From an uncultured Pelagibacteraceae bacterium (lineage in GTDB: Bacteria > Pseudomonadota > Alphaproteobacteria > Pelagibacterales > Pelagibacteraceae): DNA of 64,000 nucleotides. The position numbers and the translations under genes were made by a program. Positions 29,212-37,319 of this stretch are shown here, piece after piece. Positions within the stretch are counted from its first letter, which is position 1. Every line of letters begins with the position of its first letter. Where the stretch lies: positions 62,001-126,000 of the forward strand of contig CACDFZ010000001.1 in the NCBI GenBank assembly GCA_902552185.1, in the 5' to 3' direction. Under the pieces are notes generated by a model, which was given only the letters and a program-made list of their open reading frames with translations, ran no database searches and had not been told where the DNA came from.

Positions 29212-30362
29212 TACCTTCTGAATCTTAAATTTTTTCTACTCAGTTCACTTATCTTAGTACAACCCATTAGTTTCATATCTCTCTCTAACTCTGCTTTGTA
29301 CTGACCTAAAGCTCTTTCAACACCAGCTTGACCTGCTGCAGCTAAAGCGTACAAATAGAGTCTTCCGCCAGAACATGCTTTTGCGCCCAATGATAAAGCT
29401 TTTAGCATATGGGTTCCTCTATGAATTCCACCTTCACAAATAACATCTAGTTTATCTCCTACGGCATCAACTATTTCAGCTAATTGGTCGAAAGGAGATC
29501 TTGACCCATCGAGTTGTCTTCCTCCGTGATTTGAAACCATAATTCCAGTACATCCAATGTCTACAGCTCTTTTAGCGTCTTCAACACTCATAACTCCTTT
29601 TAATGCAAAATGCCCTCCCCACTGGGCACAAAGTTTTTCGGCGTCTTTCCAATTCATAGATTGGTCTAACATTGTAGAAAAATAGTTTCCTATTGAAGTA
29701 TTGGTACTAGTTCCAGCTTCAAGGTGATCTTGTATGTGTGGTAATTCAAACTTACCTTTAGTGAGATAATTTATGCCCCACATTGGTTTTGTTGCGAAAC
29801 TAAATAAGCTTGCAAGAGTTAATTTTGGAGGAGATGTAAAGCCAGTCCTTAAATCTCTTTCTCTGTTTCCTCCTGTAATTGTATCAACTGTTAAAGCCAT
29901 GACGTCAAATTTAGCAGCTTTAGCCCTTTCCAAACAGGAGGTGTTTAACCCTCTGTCTTTGTGAAAATAAAACTGAAACATTTTTGGAGTATCAATCATA
30001 GAAGATATCTCCTCCACACTTACTGTTGCTAGTGCAGAAACTCCAAACATTGTATTAAATTTTTGTGCAGCTTTTCCTACAGCTCTCTCGCCATCATAAT
30101 GGAAGAGTCGTTGTAAGGCAGTTGGTGCGAGGTAAAAAGGCAAGTCTAGTTTTTTTCCGAATATAGTAGTTGATAAATCAACATTCTCTACTCCTCGCAA
30201 AACATTTGGAACTAAATCAACATCATCAAACGCACTTGTGTTTCGAGCATAAGTAACCTCATCATCTGCAGCTCCATCTATATAATGAAATATTGGACTA
30301 GGTAATTTTCTTTTGGCTAGTTTACGAAAGTCACTAAAGTTATGGCAATTTTTTAACGACAT
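29211..30362 (-). CDS. lldD: FMN-dependent L-2-hydroxyacid dehydrogenase, LldD-like (copy 2)
   Basis: A second 383-residue enzyme of the same family with PIFHYIDGAADDEVTYARN, LAPTALQRLFHYDGERA, FALKGVMSVEDAKRAVDIG and VSNHGGRQLDGSRSPFDQL. It differs from copy 1 in the loop around residues 190-230 and at the C-terminus (SGGRLYLYALAAAGQAGV), so the two may accept different hydroxyacids. It lies 1 base after the PagL-like gene and is the first of the hydroxyacid genes. Confidence 0.9.
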   Translation of the reverse strand: MSLKNCHNFSDFRKLAKRKLPSPIFHYIDGAADDEVTYARNTSAFDDVDLVPNVLRGVENVDLSTTIFGKKLDLPFYLAPTALQRLFHYDGERAVGKAAQKFNTMFGVSALATVSVEEISSMIDTPKMFQFYFHKDRGLNTSCLERAKAAKFDVMALTVDTITGGNRERDLRTGFTSPPKLTLASLFSFATKPMWGINYLTKGKFELPHIQDHLEAGTSTNTSIGNYFSTMLDQSMNWKDAEKLCAQWGGHFALKGVMSVEDAKRAVDIGCTGIMVSNHGGRQLDGSRSPFDQLAEIVDAVGDKLDVICEGGIHRGTHMLKALSLGAKACSGGRLYLYALAAAGQAGVERALGQYKAELERDMKLMGCTKISELSRKNLRFRR

Positions 30363-30363
30363 A

Positions 30364-30864
30364 TTAAAATTTTGTAGAAAATGTTAATTGTTGATTATCT
30401 GTTCCAGGGTTAGTACTTCCCCAATCATTGTTAGATATATGGCTGTAACTGTAACCAAAATTTGAGTCTTTAAAAATGTCGAATCCAACTTTGACTTCGC
30501 TTTTAAATTCTAATGCGCTTCCTAAATCTTTACCATTTCCTTTATCGTAATATCCAGGTGTAAAGCTTGGTGAAATATTCATGGGACCTAAACTATATTG
30601 CCCTTCAACGCCTGTATAAAGATATAAAGAATTTTTACCTGTCACAAAAGCTCCACTTACAGGAGCAATTTTGCCTAAGAATGTATTTCTAAATAAATCA
30701 GTGTTTCTATGTTCAATTCCAAATAAAGTAGTTTGGTCATCACCTTCTTTATCTATAACATCAAATGTTCCAGTATAAACTGAAATGTCTAAATTTTCAC
30801 TTAAGACAAAAGTTTGTTTAAAAACAAATAGTAGTAAAACATATGCTAAGAACTTTAATTTCAT
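30364..30864 (-). CDS. Outer-membrane acyloxyacyl-hydrolase/PagL-like protein
   Basis: A 166-residue protein with an N-terminal signal peptide (about 1-22) and alternating beta-strand pattern ending in Phe (LTFSTKF), typical of outer-membrane barrels. SYSHISNNDWGSTNPGTDN near the C-terminus resembles the His-x-Ser-Asn and Asn-Pro-Gly motifs of lipid A 3-O-deacylases (PagL), whose catalytic pair is His/Ser. If so, it would remove an acyl chain from lipid A. The identification rests on this motif and on length only. Confidence 0.55.
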   Translation of the reverse strand: MKLKFLAYVLLLFVFKQTFVLSENLDISVYTGTFDVIDKEGDDQTTLFGIEHRNTDLFRNTFLGKIAPVSGAFVTGKNSLYLYTGVEGQYSLGPMNISPSFTPGYYDKGNGKDLGSALEFKSEVKVGFDIFKDSNFGYSYSHISNNDWGSTNPGTDNQQLTFSTKF

Positions 30865-30914
30865 AGGTATAAGTTACTACGTAAATTCAAAAATGTATAG
30901 TCAGTAAGGCGAGA

Positions 30915-31277
30915 TTAGTGTTTTCCTCTTCTTAGGTATTTGAAAATCAATAATCCACCAAAAACCAAAACTATATATGGGGAAAACCATAATAAAGAAT
31001 TTACATAATTAAATTTGGGTTTATAAATAATCCATTCTCCATATTTTTCAGCTAAAAATTCATAAATTTCTTTTTCATTATCTCCTTGATCAATTTTGTC
31101 TCTGACCACAATTTTAATAGTTTGTGCAAAATCTGAATTGGACTCTGCGATAGATTGTCCTTGGCAGACTATACATCTGAGATTTTTGAAAATTTTTGAC
31201 TCTAAATTATTTATCTCAGCGGCGCTAGGCTCTATAAAAAAAATATAAAAAAGTATTATTATAAATTTATTTTTCAT
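30915..31277 (-). CDS. ccmH: Cytochrome c maturation protein CcmH
   Basis: A 120-residue protein with a signal/anchor segment, the CXXC pair in NLRCIVCQGQSIAES (thiol reductant for apocytochrome c), and a C-terminal membrane helix (about 94-112) with a basic end. It is the short CcmH type without the TPR CcmI domain. Its gene overlaps ccmG by 11 bases and ends the ccm run. Confidence 0.92.
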   Translation of the reverse strand: MKNKFIIILFYIFFIEPSAAEINNLESKIFKNLRCIVCQGQSIAESNSDFAQTIKIVVRDKIDQGDNEKEIYEFLAEKYGEWIIYKPKFNYVNSLLWFSPYIVLVFGGLLIFKYLRRGKH

Positions 31278-31791
31278 TTACTAATTGTAATATATCTTTA
31301 GAGTCTTTAACATTCAGAGGTCCAATAAATTTGCTAATTATTTTATGCTTTTTATCAATTAATATACTTTCTGGTATACCATAAACTCCAAATAAAATTG
31401 ATTTTGTTCCATCCTTATCACTTAAAGAAAAATCATACGGGTTCCCCAGCTCTCTCAAAAAATTGTTGGCATTTAATTTTTTATCTTTAAAATTTATTCC
31501 AATTATTTTTAATTTATTTTCTTTTTTTAAGGTCATTAATATAGGATGTTCTTTTCTGCATGGAAGACACCAAGAGGCCCAAATGTTTATTAGATGATAT
31601 TTGTCATTAGTTAGATCTTGTTTCTTAAAAACCTCCTTATTGTTAAGAAATTTTATTTCAAAATCATCTACACTTTTTCCAACTATTTTTTCAGTGCTAT
31701 ATCTTTTGTCGATATTTAAAGCTAAGAAAAAAACTATAAGCACAAATACAACTAAAGAAATTGAAATTATTTTTGGGAAACTTATTTTCAT
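31267..31791 (-). CDS. ccmG: Thiol:disulfide interchange protein CcmG/DsbE
   Basis: A 174-residue membrane-anchored thioredoxin (anchor about residues 8-27) with the active site NIWASWCLPCRKEHP. GVYGIPESILIDKKHKI carries the cis-proline loop of the CcmG family. It reduces apocytochrome c cysteines in the periplasm before haem attachment. It overlaps ccmF by 4 bases and ccmH by 11. Confidence 0.95.
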   Translation of the reverse strand: MKISFPKIISISLVVFVLIVFFLALNIDKRYSTEKIVGKSVDDFEIKFLNNKEVFKKQDLTNDKYHLINIWASWCLPCRKEHPILMTLKKENKLKIIGINFKDKKLNANNFLRELGNPYDFSLSDKDGTKSILFGVYGIPESILIDKKHKIISKFIGPLNVKDSKDILQLVNEK

Positions 31792-33665
31792 TTTTTCAAA
31801 AAAGTTCTTAATAAACCTCCGCTAGCTGTAAGTAATGCAGCAAGCCAAATCCATAGCATAAAAGGCTTTATTTGAAATTTGACATTATAAAAATCAGATC
31901 CATCAATATTGCTCATGGTTAAATAAAGATCCTGTTGAAGATTAGTCTTTATCGCTGACTCAAAAGTTAATGTTTGGGGGTTGTTGTAAATTCTTATTTC
32001 AGGATTTAAATTTTTCCGATAGTTTTTTTTTAAATCTAGAATATTAAAATTACCGATTATAGCATTATAATTCTCTCTTTTTTCAATTTTCAAATCTTCA
32101 AACTTAATTTCAATATTATCTATTTTTTTTGTTTCACCTACTTTAATATTGAGGTCATATTCTTTACTAAAGTTATGGTTTAAAATTATAAACAACATTA
32201 AAACTCCAAAACCTGTATGAGATAAAAAACTTGGTAAGTTGTAATAAGATTTAGTTTTTGAATTTATTATAAAGTCCTTTAATGAGTATAAAATTAAAAA
32301 CAGAGATGAAATTATAATTAAATTTGATAATAAATTGTAACTTTTTAAAAAAGAGAAAATTAAAAAATTAATAACGCATGATAAAATTAAAATGAAAATT
32401 AAGGATTTAAAATCATTATATTTTTGTTTAATCCAATTTAATCTTGGTCCAATTGCCATCATTATTAGAAATGGAATAATTATCGGTGCAATTACAGAAT
32501 TGTAAAAAGGTGGTCCAACTGAAATTTTTGTATCGTAAAGAACTTGAGTAAAAATCGGATAAATTGTGCCTATGAATACGGTGGCTAAATAAAACATCAT
32601 AAACCAATTGTTACTCAGAATAAAAGTTTCTTTACTGATTGGCTCAAGATAAAAATTATCATTAATTTTTCTTTTAAAAAAAATTACGAAGGAAAAAAAA
32701 ATCATTAAAGACAGAAATATTAAAATATACATTCCCCTAGCTGGGTCATTAGCAAATGTATGAACAGAATTTAATATCCCAGATCTAACCAAAAATGTTC
32801 CAGTGACACTAGAAATAAAAGTTATAATTGATAAAATTAAAACCCAATTATAAAGATAATTTCTTTTTTCTAAAACTAATACTGAGTGAGCTAATGCAGT
32901 CATACAAAACCATGGTATTAGTGATGCATTTTCAACTGGATCCCAAAACCAAAATCCACCCCAACCTAATTCATAGTAAGCCCAAATAGAACCAACGATT
33001 ATACCTAATGATTGAAAACTCCAAGAGATTAATACCCAAACTTTTATTGAAGAGGCGAAATTTTTACCATTACTGTTAGAAAGTATTGCGGCCATCGCTG
33101 CAGAAAAATAAATTGATGATCCGACAAAGCCTAAATACAGCAATGGTGGATGAATAGCTAAAGCAGGGTCCTGTAAAATTGGATTTAATCCTAAACCTTC
33201 TGAGGGAATAGGTAAAATTTTGAAAAATGGATTTGAATTTGAAATTAAAAATATTAAGAAGCCAAGTATCAAAATATTTTGTACCAACAAAGTGTTAAGA
33301 CTATAGTTTTTGTTAAACTTATAATTAAATAAAAAAAATAAAAAGGAAAAGATTACCATAATATTTACCCATAAGAGCAGACTGCCCTCATGGTTGCCCC
33401 AAACACCTGCTATCTTATAAAAAATAGGTTTTGCTGTATGAGAATTTTGATAAACAGCAAGAAGTGAAAAATCTGAAAAAACAAATGCAAAAATTAATAG
33501 TAAAAATGATGAAATAATAAATGTTATTTGAAAAAAAGAGAGATAAACTAAGTTTTTTCCAATTAAGATATTTTTTTCTTTGATATTTTGATAAGCAAAA
33601 TAAATAATTGATAATGTAATAAGAATACTTCCTAAAAGTAAAATATTTCCTAGGTTACTTAGCAT
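31788..33665 (-). CDS. ccmF: Cytochrome c haem lyase subunit CcmF
   Basis: A 625-residue protein with about 14 membrane segments. The tryptophan-rich haem-handling WWD motif is GWGGFWFWDPVENASLIPWF, and the flanking histidines include VWGNHEGSLLLW and DPALAIHPPLLYLGF. It takes haem from holo-CcmE and joins it to apocytochrome c. Length is close to the usual 630-660. Confidence 0.97.
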   Translation of the reverse strand: MLSNLGNILLLGSILITLSIIYFAYQNIKEKNILIGKNLVYLSFFQITFIISSFLLLIFAFVFSDFSLLAVYQNSHTAKPIFYKIAGVWGNHEGSLLLWVNIMVIFSFLFFLFNYKFNKNYSLNTLLVQNILILGFLIFLISNSNPFFKILPIPSEGLGLNPILQDPALAIHPPLLYLGFVGSSIYFSAAMAAILSNSNGKNFASSIKVWVLISWSFQSLGIIVGSIWAYYELGWGGFWFWDPVENASLIPWFCMTALAHSVLVLEKRNYLYNWVLILSIITFISSVTGTFLVRSGILNSVHTFANDPARGMYILIFLSLMIFFSFVIFFKRKINDNFYLEPISKETFILSNNWFMMFYLATVFIGTIYPIFTQVLYDTKISVGPPFYNSVIAPIIIPFLIMMAIGPRLNWIKQKYNDFKSLIFILILSCVINFLIFSFLKSYNLLSNLIIISSLFLILYSLKDFIINSKTKSYYNLPSFLSHTGFGVLMLFIILNHNFSKEYDLNIKVGETKKIDNIEIKFEDLKIEKRENYNAIIGNFNILDLKKNYRKNLNPEIRIYNNPQTLTFESAIKTNLQQDLYLTMSNIDGSDFYNVKFQIKPFMLWIWLAALLTASGGLLRTFLKK

Positions 33666-34083
33666 TTTCCTTTAATATTTTTTTCATTTGTGGAGGCATA
33701 TAATTCTCGTCATGTTTAGCCAATATTCTATCGGCTATTAAATATTTCTTATCATTAAGAATTCCTTCAACTACTGCTCCTTGCTCCTCAGAGAATAAAT
33801 TTGGAACAGTGCCACTAAAAACAACAATTAATTCTTTTTTGTAATCTGTTAAAATAAACCTTATTTCTTTGTTGTTTTGTCGAATAGAATCTTTTTTTAC
33901 CATCCCGCCTACTCTAATCATAGAGCTTGCTTCTATTGTAGTATTTGTAAAAATTTCGGACGGGGTTTTAAAGTATAGTATGTTTTGCTTAAGATTTAGA
34001 TAAATAAAAATCAAAAAAGAAAGAGTGATTAAGATAATTGAGACTAGAAATAAGAGTCTTGTTTTAATTTTTTTTGTAAGCAT
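33655..34083 (-). CDS. ccmE: Haem chaperone CcmE
   Basis: A 142-residue membrane-anchored OB-fold protein. The N-terminal anchor is at about 8-28, GGMVKKDSI follows, and the covalent haem-binding histidine is in ILAKHDENYMPP near residue 128. It carries haem from CcmC to CcmF. It overlaps ccmF by 11 bases. Confidence 0.95.
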   Translation of the reverse strand: MLTKKIKTRLLFLVSIILITLSFLIFIYLNLKQNILYFKTPSEIFTNTTIEASSMIRVGGMVKKDSIRQNNKEIRFILTDYKKELIVVFSGTVPNLFSEEQGAVVEGILNDKKYLIADRILAKHDENYMPPQMKKILKENAK

Positions 34084-34093
34084 TCAAGATGCT

Positions 34094-34327
34094 TTAGCTT
34101 AATTTGTTTTGCGATGCTAAAATACTGCTAATAACTTTAGATGATTTGGCAATTCTCTTTTTGTGTTCTGCTGGTAATTTATCCAATTCCTTAGCAAATT
34201 CTTTTTCATATTTTTTTAAAGTTTTTCTAGTTTTGTAAAATAGCAAAGAGCAAAAGGTAAAAACTATTAAAAAGGATAACCAGACATAAAATCCATACCC
34301 ACCCATTTTTAAAAATTCAATAATCAT
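34094..34327 (-). CDS. ccmD: Haem exporter protein CcmD
   Basis: A 77-residue protein with one membrane segment (about 8-30, preceded by MGGYGFYVWLSF, the CcmD motif) and a charged cytoplasmic tail. It is longer than the usual 45-70 residues because of the lysine-rich tail. It helps release holo-CcmE from CcmC. It lies between ccmC (4-base overlap) and ccmE. Confidence 0.88.
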   Translation of the reverse strand: MIIEFLKMGGYGFYVWLSFLIVFTFCSLLFYKTRKTLKKYEKEFAKELDKLPAEHKKRIAKSSKVISSILASQNKLS

Positions 34328-35028
34328 AATCTTTTAATATTTCGTTTCTTTATTTTAATGATTTCTGTTTTATATTTCATTAGAAAAATTAACGCACAAT
34401 ACAGCAATAAAACCAATAACATCAAGAATAATGGAATCAACATGCTAGGATGAATGCTAGATGTGCCCAGAAATTTAATACTAGCTGGCTGATGTAGAGT
34501 TGACCACCACTCAACCGAATATTTAATAATTGGAATATTAATCATTCCTAGAATTGATAAAATTGACAAAATTTTTGTTAAGTTTTCATTATTCTTAAAA
34601 TACTTTAGAGAAATAATAAATAAAACATAGAATAACATTAATACTAACATCGAAGTAAGTCTCGCGTCCCAGGCCCACCAGGTTCCCCAAGTTGGTTTTC
34701 CCCAAATAGATCCGGTAACGATTGATAGACATGTAAATAACAAACCTATTGGTGCTAAACTTTTTATAAATAAAAATAAGTTCTTAATTTTAAAAATAAA
34801 ATTTAAAATTGTACTTACCGCAATTAATGAAAAAATTGAGAGACCAATCCATGCAGAAGGTACATGAACGTACATAATTCTAACAGAGTCACCTTGTAGA
34901 TAATCGACGGGGGAAATAATCAAAGCAAAAGAAATTCCAATTATTAAAATCACAAAAAAGATTGAATTGATGAATTTAATAAATTTGTCGATATAGACTA
35001 TAATATTTCCGAAAGAAAAAAATTCCAT
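34324..35028 (-). CDS. ccmC: Haem transporter/handling protein CcmC
   Basis: A 234-residue protein with six predicted helices. The WWD signature is GKPTWGTWWAWDARLTSML, and the flanking histidines lie in MYVHVPSAW and WSTLHQPASI. It loads haem onto CcmE. It heads the local ccm run; ccmA and ccmB, often placed just before it, are not in this window. No Shine-Dalgarno is visible. Confidence 0.95.
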   Translation of the reverse strand: MEFFSFGNIIVYIDKFIKFINSIFFVILIIGISFALIISPVDYLQGDSVRIMYVHVPSAWIGLSIFSLIAVSTILNFIFKIKNLFLFIKSLAPIGLLFTCLSIVTGSIWGKPTWGTWWAWDARLTSMLVLMLFYVLFIISLKYFKNNENLTKILSILSILGMINIPIIKYSVEWWSTLHQPASIKFLGTSSIHPSMLIPLFLMLLVLLLYCALIFLMKYKTEIIKIKKRNIKRL

Positions 35029-35059
35029 TATCAGCTAATTACTATAGTATTTTTTTTAA

Positions 35060-35180
35060 GGGAAGATGCATTTTTGCCTAATTGAGAATTGAGAGGGAGT
35101 AAGAAGTATGAGTAATCCCCAATTAGGCTTAAACATTGAAAATGTATATAAATTTTTTGGCCGAGTTTTGAACCAAAAAT
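35060..35180. ncRNA. Candidate structured RNA between ccmC and hspQ
   Basis: This non-coding stretch is less A+T-rich than its surroundings and holds three consecutive inverted repeats: GCCTAATTG/CAATTAGGC (35076-35084 with 35120-35128), ACATT/AATGT (35133-35137 with 35141-35145) and TTTTTGG/CCAAAAA (35154-35160 with 35173-35179). A TATAGT (35043-35048) could serve as a plus-strand -10. The first stem would enclose GAGGGAG and the ATG at 35108. The strand is uncertain: it could be a plus-strand small RNA or leader, or a minus-strand leader of ccmC. I recognise no known class. Confidence 0.4.
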
Positions 35181-35206
35181 GTTTTATTTATGGCGGTAGT
35201 GTTTAA
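35108..35206 (+). CDS. Mini-ORF of 32 codons with its own Shine-Dalgarno
   Basis: An ATG 8 bases after GAGGGAG opens a 32-codon frame whose middle, LNIENVYKFFGRV, looks like the start of an ABC-transporter ATPase (compare the ProV/OpuAA opening pattern). It ends in TAA just inside the 3' end of hspQ. It may be a leader peptide, a gene remnant, or chance; the inverted repeat around its start would hide the ribosome-binding site if it forms in RNA. Confidence 0.25.
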   Translation: MSNPQLGLNIENVYKFFGRVLNQKCFIYGGSV

Positions 35207-35523
35207 TTAGAAGGTTTAAGATAACTAGTTCCTTTTTTTCCTACAAATATTTCCTCTATTAAAGGATGTTTTACCGGTTCATTAGAGTCGTCTATTAATA
35301 GGTTTTGCTCTGAAACATAAGCTTCATAAGTTACGTCATTACTTTCAGCGAGAAGATGGTAGAAGGGTTGATTTTTTCTCGGTCTAACATCTTTAGGAAT
35401 GGACTGATACCACTCTTCAGAATTATTAAATTCAAAATCAACGTCATAGATAACCCCTCTAAAATCAAAATGACGATGCTTTACTACCTCTCCTATTGAA
35501 AACTTTGCTGTATTAGTAGACAT
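35203..35523 (-). CDS. hspQ: Heat shock protein HspQ (hemimethylated-DNA-binding family)
   Basis: A 106-residue protein of the HspQ/YccV family. It has FSIGEVVKHRHFDFRGVIYDVD at the start, FYHLLAESNDVTYEAYVSEQNLL in the middle and HPLIEEIF near the end. In E. coli HspQ is a specificity factor that tunes Lon protease activity. Length is normal. It is divergent from yciB with about 77 A+T-rich bases between them that must hold both promoters. Confidence 0.93.
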   Translation of the reverse strand: MSTNTAKFSIGEVVKHRHFDFRGVIYDVDFEFNNSEEWYQSIPKDVRPRKNQPFYHLLAESNDVTYEAYVSEQNLLIDDSNEPVKHPLIEEIFVGKKGTSYLKPSN

Positions 35524-35600
35524 ATTTAATACTTAATAATTTTTAAGTTAAAATCAATATATAAATTTAATATTAAAATTATTTATGTTAGAGTTTTGAT

Positions 35601-36167
35601 GTGAATAAGTCCTTATTGAAATTTGTCACAGACTTTGGGCCTTTATTAATATTTTTTTACTTTTATAAAGCTAACGGCAATAATTTGAGTATTGCCATAC
35701 CTCCGCTCATAATTTCAACAATATTAGCAGTAATTATAGTTTATGTAATTGAACGGAAGGTTCCTTATGTTCCTCTTGTAGGTGCAGCACTTATATCATT
35801 GTTTGGTGGATTAACACTATATTTTAACAATCCAATTTTTATATACTTGAAACCAACAATTATTAATTTAATATTCGCAGCTGCTTTGATAATTAGTGAC
35901 ACTCTTCTCAAAAAAAATCTTTTAAAATTATTTCTTAACAATGCTTTCAAATTAAATGATTTTGGTTGGACATTGCTTAATAGAAGATGGGCTTATTTTT
36001 TTATTTTTTTAGCAATTTTAAACGAGATTGTTTGGAGATCTTTCGCTCCTGAAAAAGAATATATTTGGGTAAATTTTAAAGTTTGGGGAATTTTACCTTT
36101 AACTTTTATATTTACAGCGTTACAATTGCCGTTAATTAATAAATATAAGAAGAATGAAGAATATTAG
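35601..36167 (+). CDS. yciB: Inner-membrane protein YciB (septation protein A family)
   Basis: A 188-residue protein with five or six helices. FVTDFGPLLIFFYFYKANG near the start, GGLTLYFNNPIFIYLKPTI in the middle and NRRWAYFFIFLAILNEIVW later are characteristic of the family, which affects cell-envelope synthesis and division. The start is GTG at 35601; the overlapping ATG at 35599 runs at once into TGA. The 3' end overlaps the DUF2794 gene by 14 bases. Confidence 0.93.
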   Translation: MNKSLLKFVTDFGPLLIFFYFYKANGNNLSIAIPPLIISTILAVIIVYVIERKVPYVPLVGAALISLFGGLTLYFNNPIFIYLKPTIINLIFAAALIISDTLLKKNLLKLFLNNAFKLNDFGWTLLNRRWAYFFIFLAILNEIVWRSFAPEKEYIWVNFKVWGILPLTFIFTALQLPLINKYKKNEEY

Positions 36168-36495
36168 ATTAATTGTAGATAATGATCGTAAGGCAAAGCA
36201 ACCTTATTTTATCAAAAAAGAACTTCAAACTATTTTAAATTTATATGCAAAAATGGTTTCAAATGGAACTTGGAAAGATTATAGCCTTTATACAGGAAAT
36301 AAAGAAATATCATTTAATATATATAAAAGAGCCTCAGAAAAACCAATCTTAAGAATTTTGAAAAATTTAAAACCCAACTATAAAAATGAGAAGTATTTAA
36401 TTAAAGATAAAAATGGTAAAGTTATTCAAAAATCAGAAAATTTAAAATTGCTTATTGATAGGACTAGTTTGGGAAAAATTGAATTAATTAAGTAG
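36154..36495 (+). CDS. DUF2794 family protein
   Basis: A 113-residue protein matching the alphaproteobacterial DUF2794 pattern: a first part with KKELQTILNLYAKMVSNGTWKDYSL, then EISFNIYKRASEKPILRI, and a basic end. The function is unknown. It overlaps yciB by 14 bases, so the two are co-translated, and its end meets the convergent Bax-inhibitor gene with one base between. Confidence 0.8.
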   Translation: MKNIRLIVDNDRKAKQPYFIKKELQTILNLYAKMVSNGTWKDYSLYTGNKEISFNIYKRASEKPILRILKNLKPNYKNEKYLIKDKNGKVIQKSENLKLLIDRTSLGKIELIK

Positions 36496-36496
36496 G

Positions 36497-37249
36497 TTAT
36501 CTTCTTTGGCCAAAAAGTCTTAAAAGCATTATAAAAAGATTTATGAAATCAAGATAAAGAGTAAGAGCGCCCATCACAGCTTTTTTGCCCATTAGTTCTC
36601 CGCTGTCACTGGCTAAATACATATTTTTAATCTTTTGAGTGTCATAGGCAGTCAAACCTACAAATACTAAAACACCAATTATTGAAATCACAAAATACAT
36701 CATCGAAGATTTCAAAAATATATTTACTAAAGATGCGATTATGATTCCAATTAAGCCCATCATCAAAAATGAACCTAATTTTGTTAAATCTCGCTTAGTT
36801 GTGTAACCGTAGATGCTCATTGCTCCAAAAGTACCAGCCGTAATAAAAAAGACTCTAGTAATACTAGTGCCTGTATAAGCAAGAAAAATAGAAGATAGTG
36901 AAGCTCCCATTAATGCTGCAAATATCCAAAATACTGTTTGGGCTTTAGACGCGCTCATTTTTGCAATACCAAAACTCATATAAAAAACCACACCAAGCGG
37001 TGCTAACATTACTACCCAAGCTAAGCCAGAATTATATAAAGTGTTACCTAATTGCGTAAGTCCTAAAATTTCTCCGTTCGGACCGCTCACGACTGCCATC
37101 TTAAACAAAAGCAGAGCTATAAAACCTGTAAGCGCAACTCCAGAAGCCATGTAGTTATAAACTTTAAGCATATAAGCTCTTAAGCCCTGATCAATTATTG
37201 CTTCAGATACTGAAGATCTTGTTGCTGAACTTTGTTTATTAGAAACCAT
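36497..37249 (-). CDS. Bax inhibitor-1/YccA family membrane protein
   Basis: A 250-residue protein with seven predicted helices. YNYMASGVALTGFIALLLF, the GYTTKRDLTKLGSFLMMGLIG segment and GLTAYDTQKIKNMY, which carries the acidic residues of the TMBIM/BI-1 family, are all present, followed by ALTLYLDFINLFIMLLRLFG. The family includes calcium-leak and protease-regulator proteins (YbhL, YccA). Its role here is unknown. Confidence 0.92.
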   Translation of the reverse strand: MVSNKQSSATRSSVSEAIIDQGLRAYMLKVYNYMASGVALTGFIALLLFKMAVVSGPNGEILGLTQLGNTLYNSGLAWVVMLAPLGVVFYMSFGIAKMSASKAQTVFWIFAALMGASLSSIFLAYTGTSITRVFFITAGTFGAMSIYGYTTKRDLTKLGSFLMMGLIGIIIASLVNIFLKSSMMYFVISIIGVLVFVGLTAYDTQKIKNMYLASDSGELMGKKAVMGALTLYLDFINLFIMLLRLFGQRR

Positions 37250-37310
37250 AATATCAATATAAGAAATTTTATTGACTTTTCAATAGGCAAATTTTCCTTT
37301 AAAAAAACAT

Positions 37311-37316
37311 TACAAT
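37311..37316 (+). promoter_or_regulatory. Possible -10 element of tas, leaderless
   Basis: TACAAT ends 3 bases before the ATG at 37320, and no Shine-Dalgarno is present. If used, transcription would start at or just inside the gene. A TTGACT at 37272-37277 is too far upstream to pair with it, so the assignment is weak. Confidence 0.25.
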
Positions 37317-37319
37317 TAT

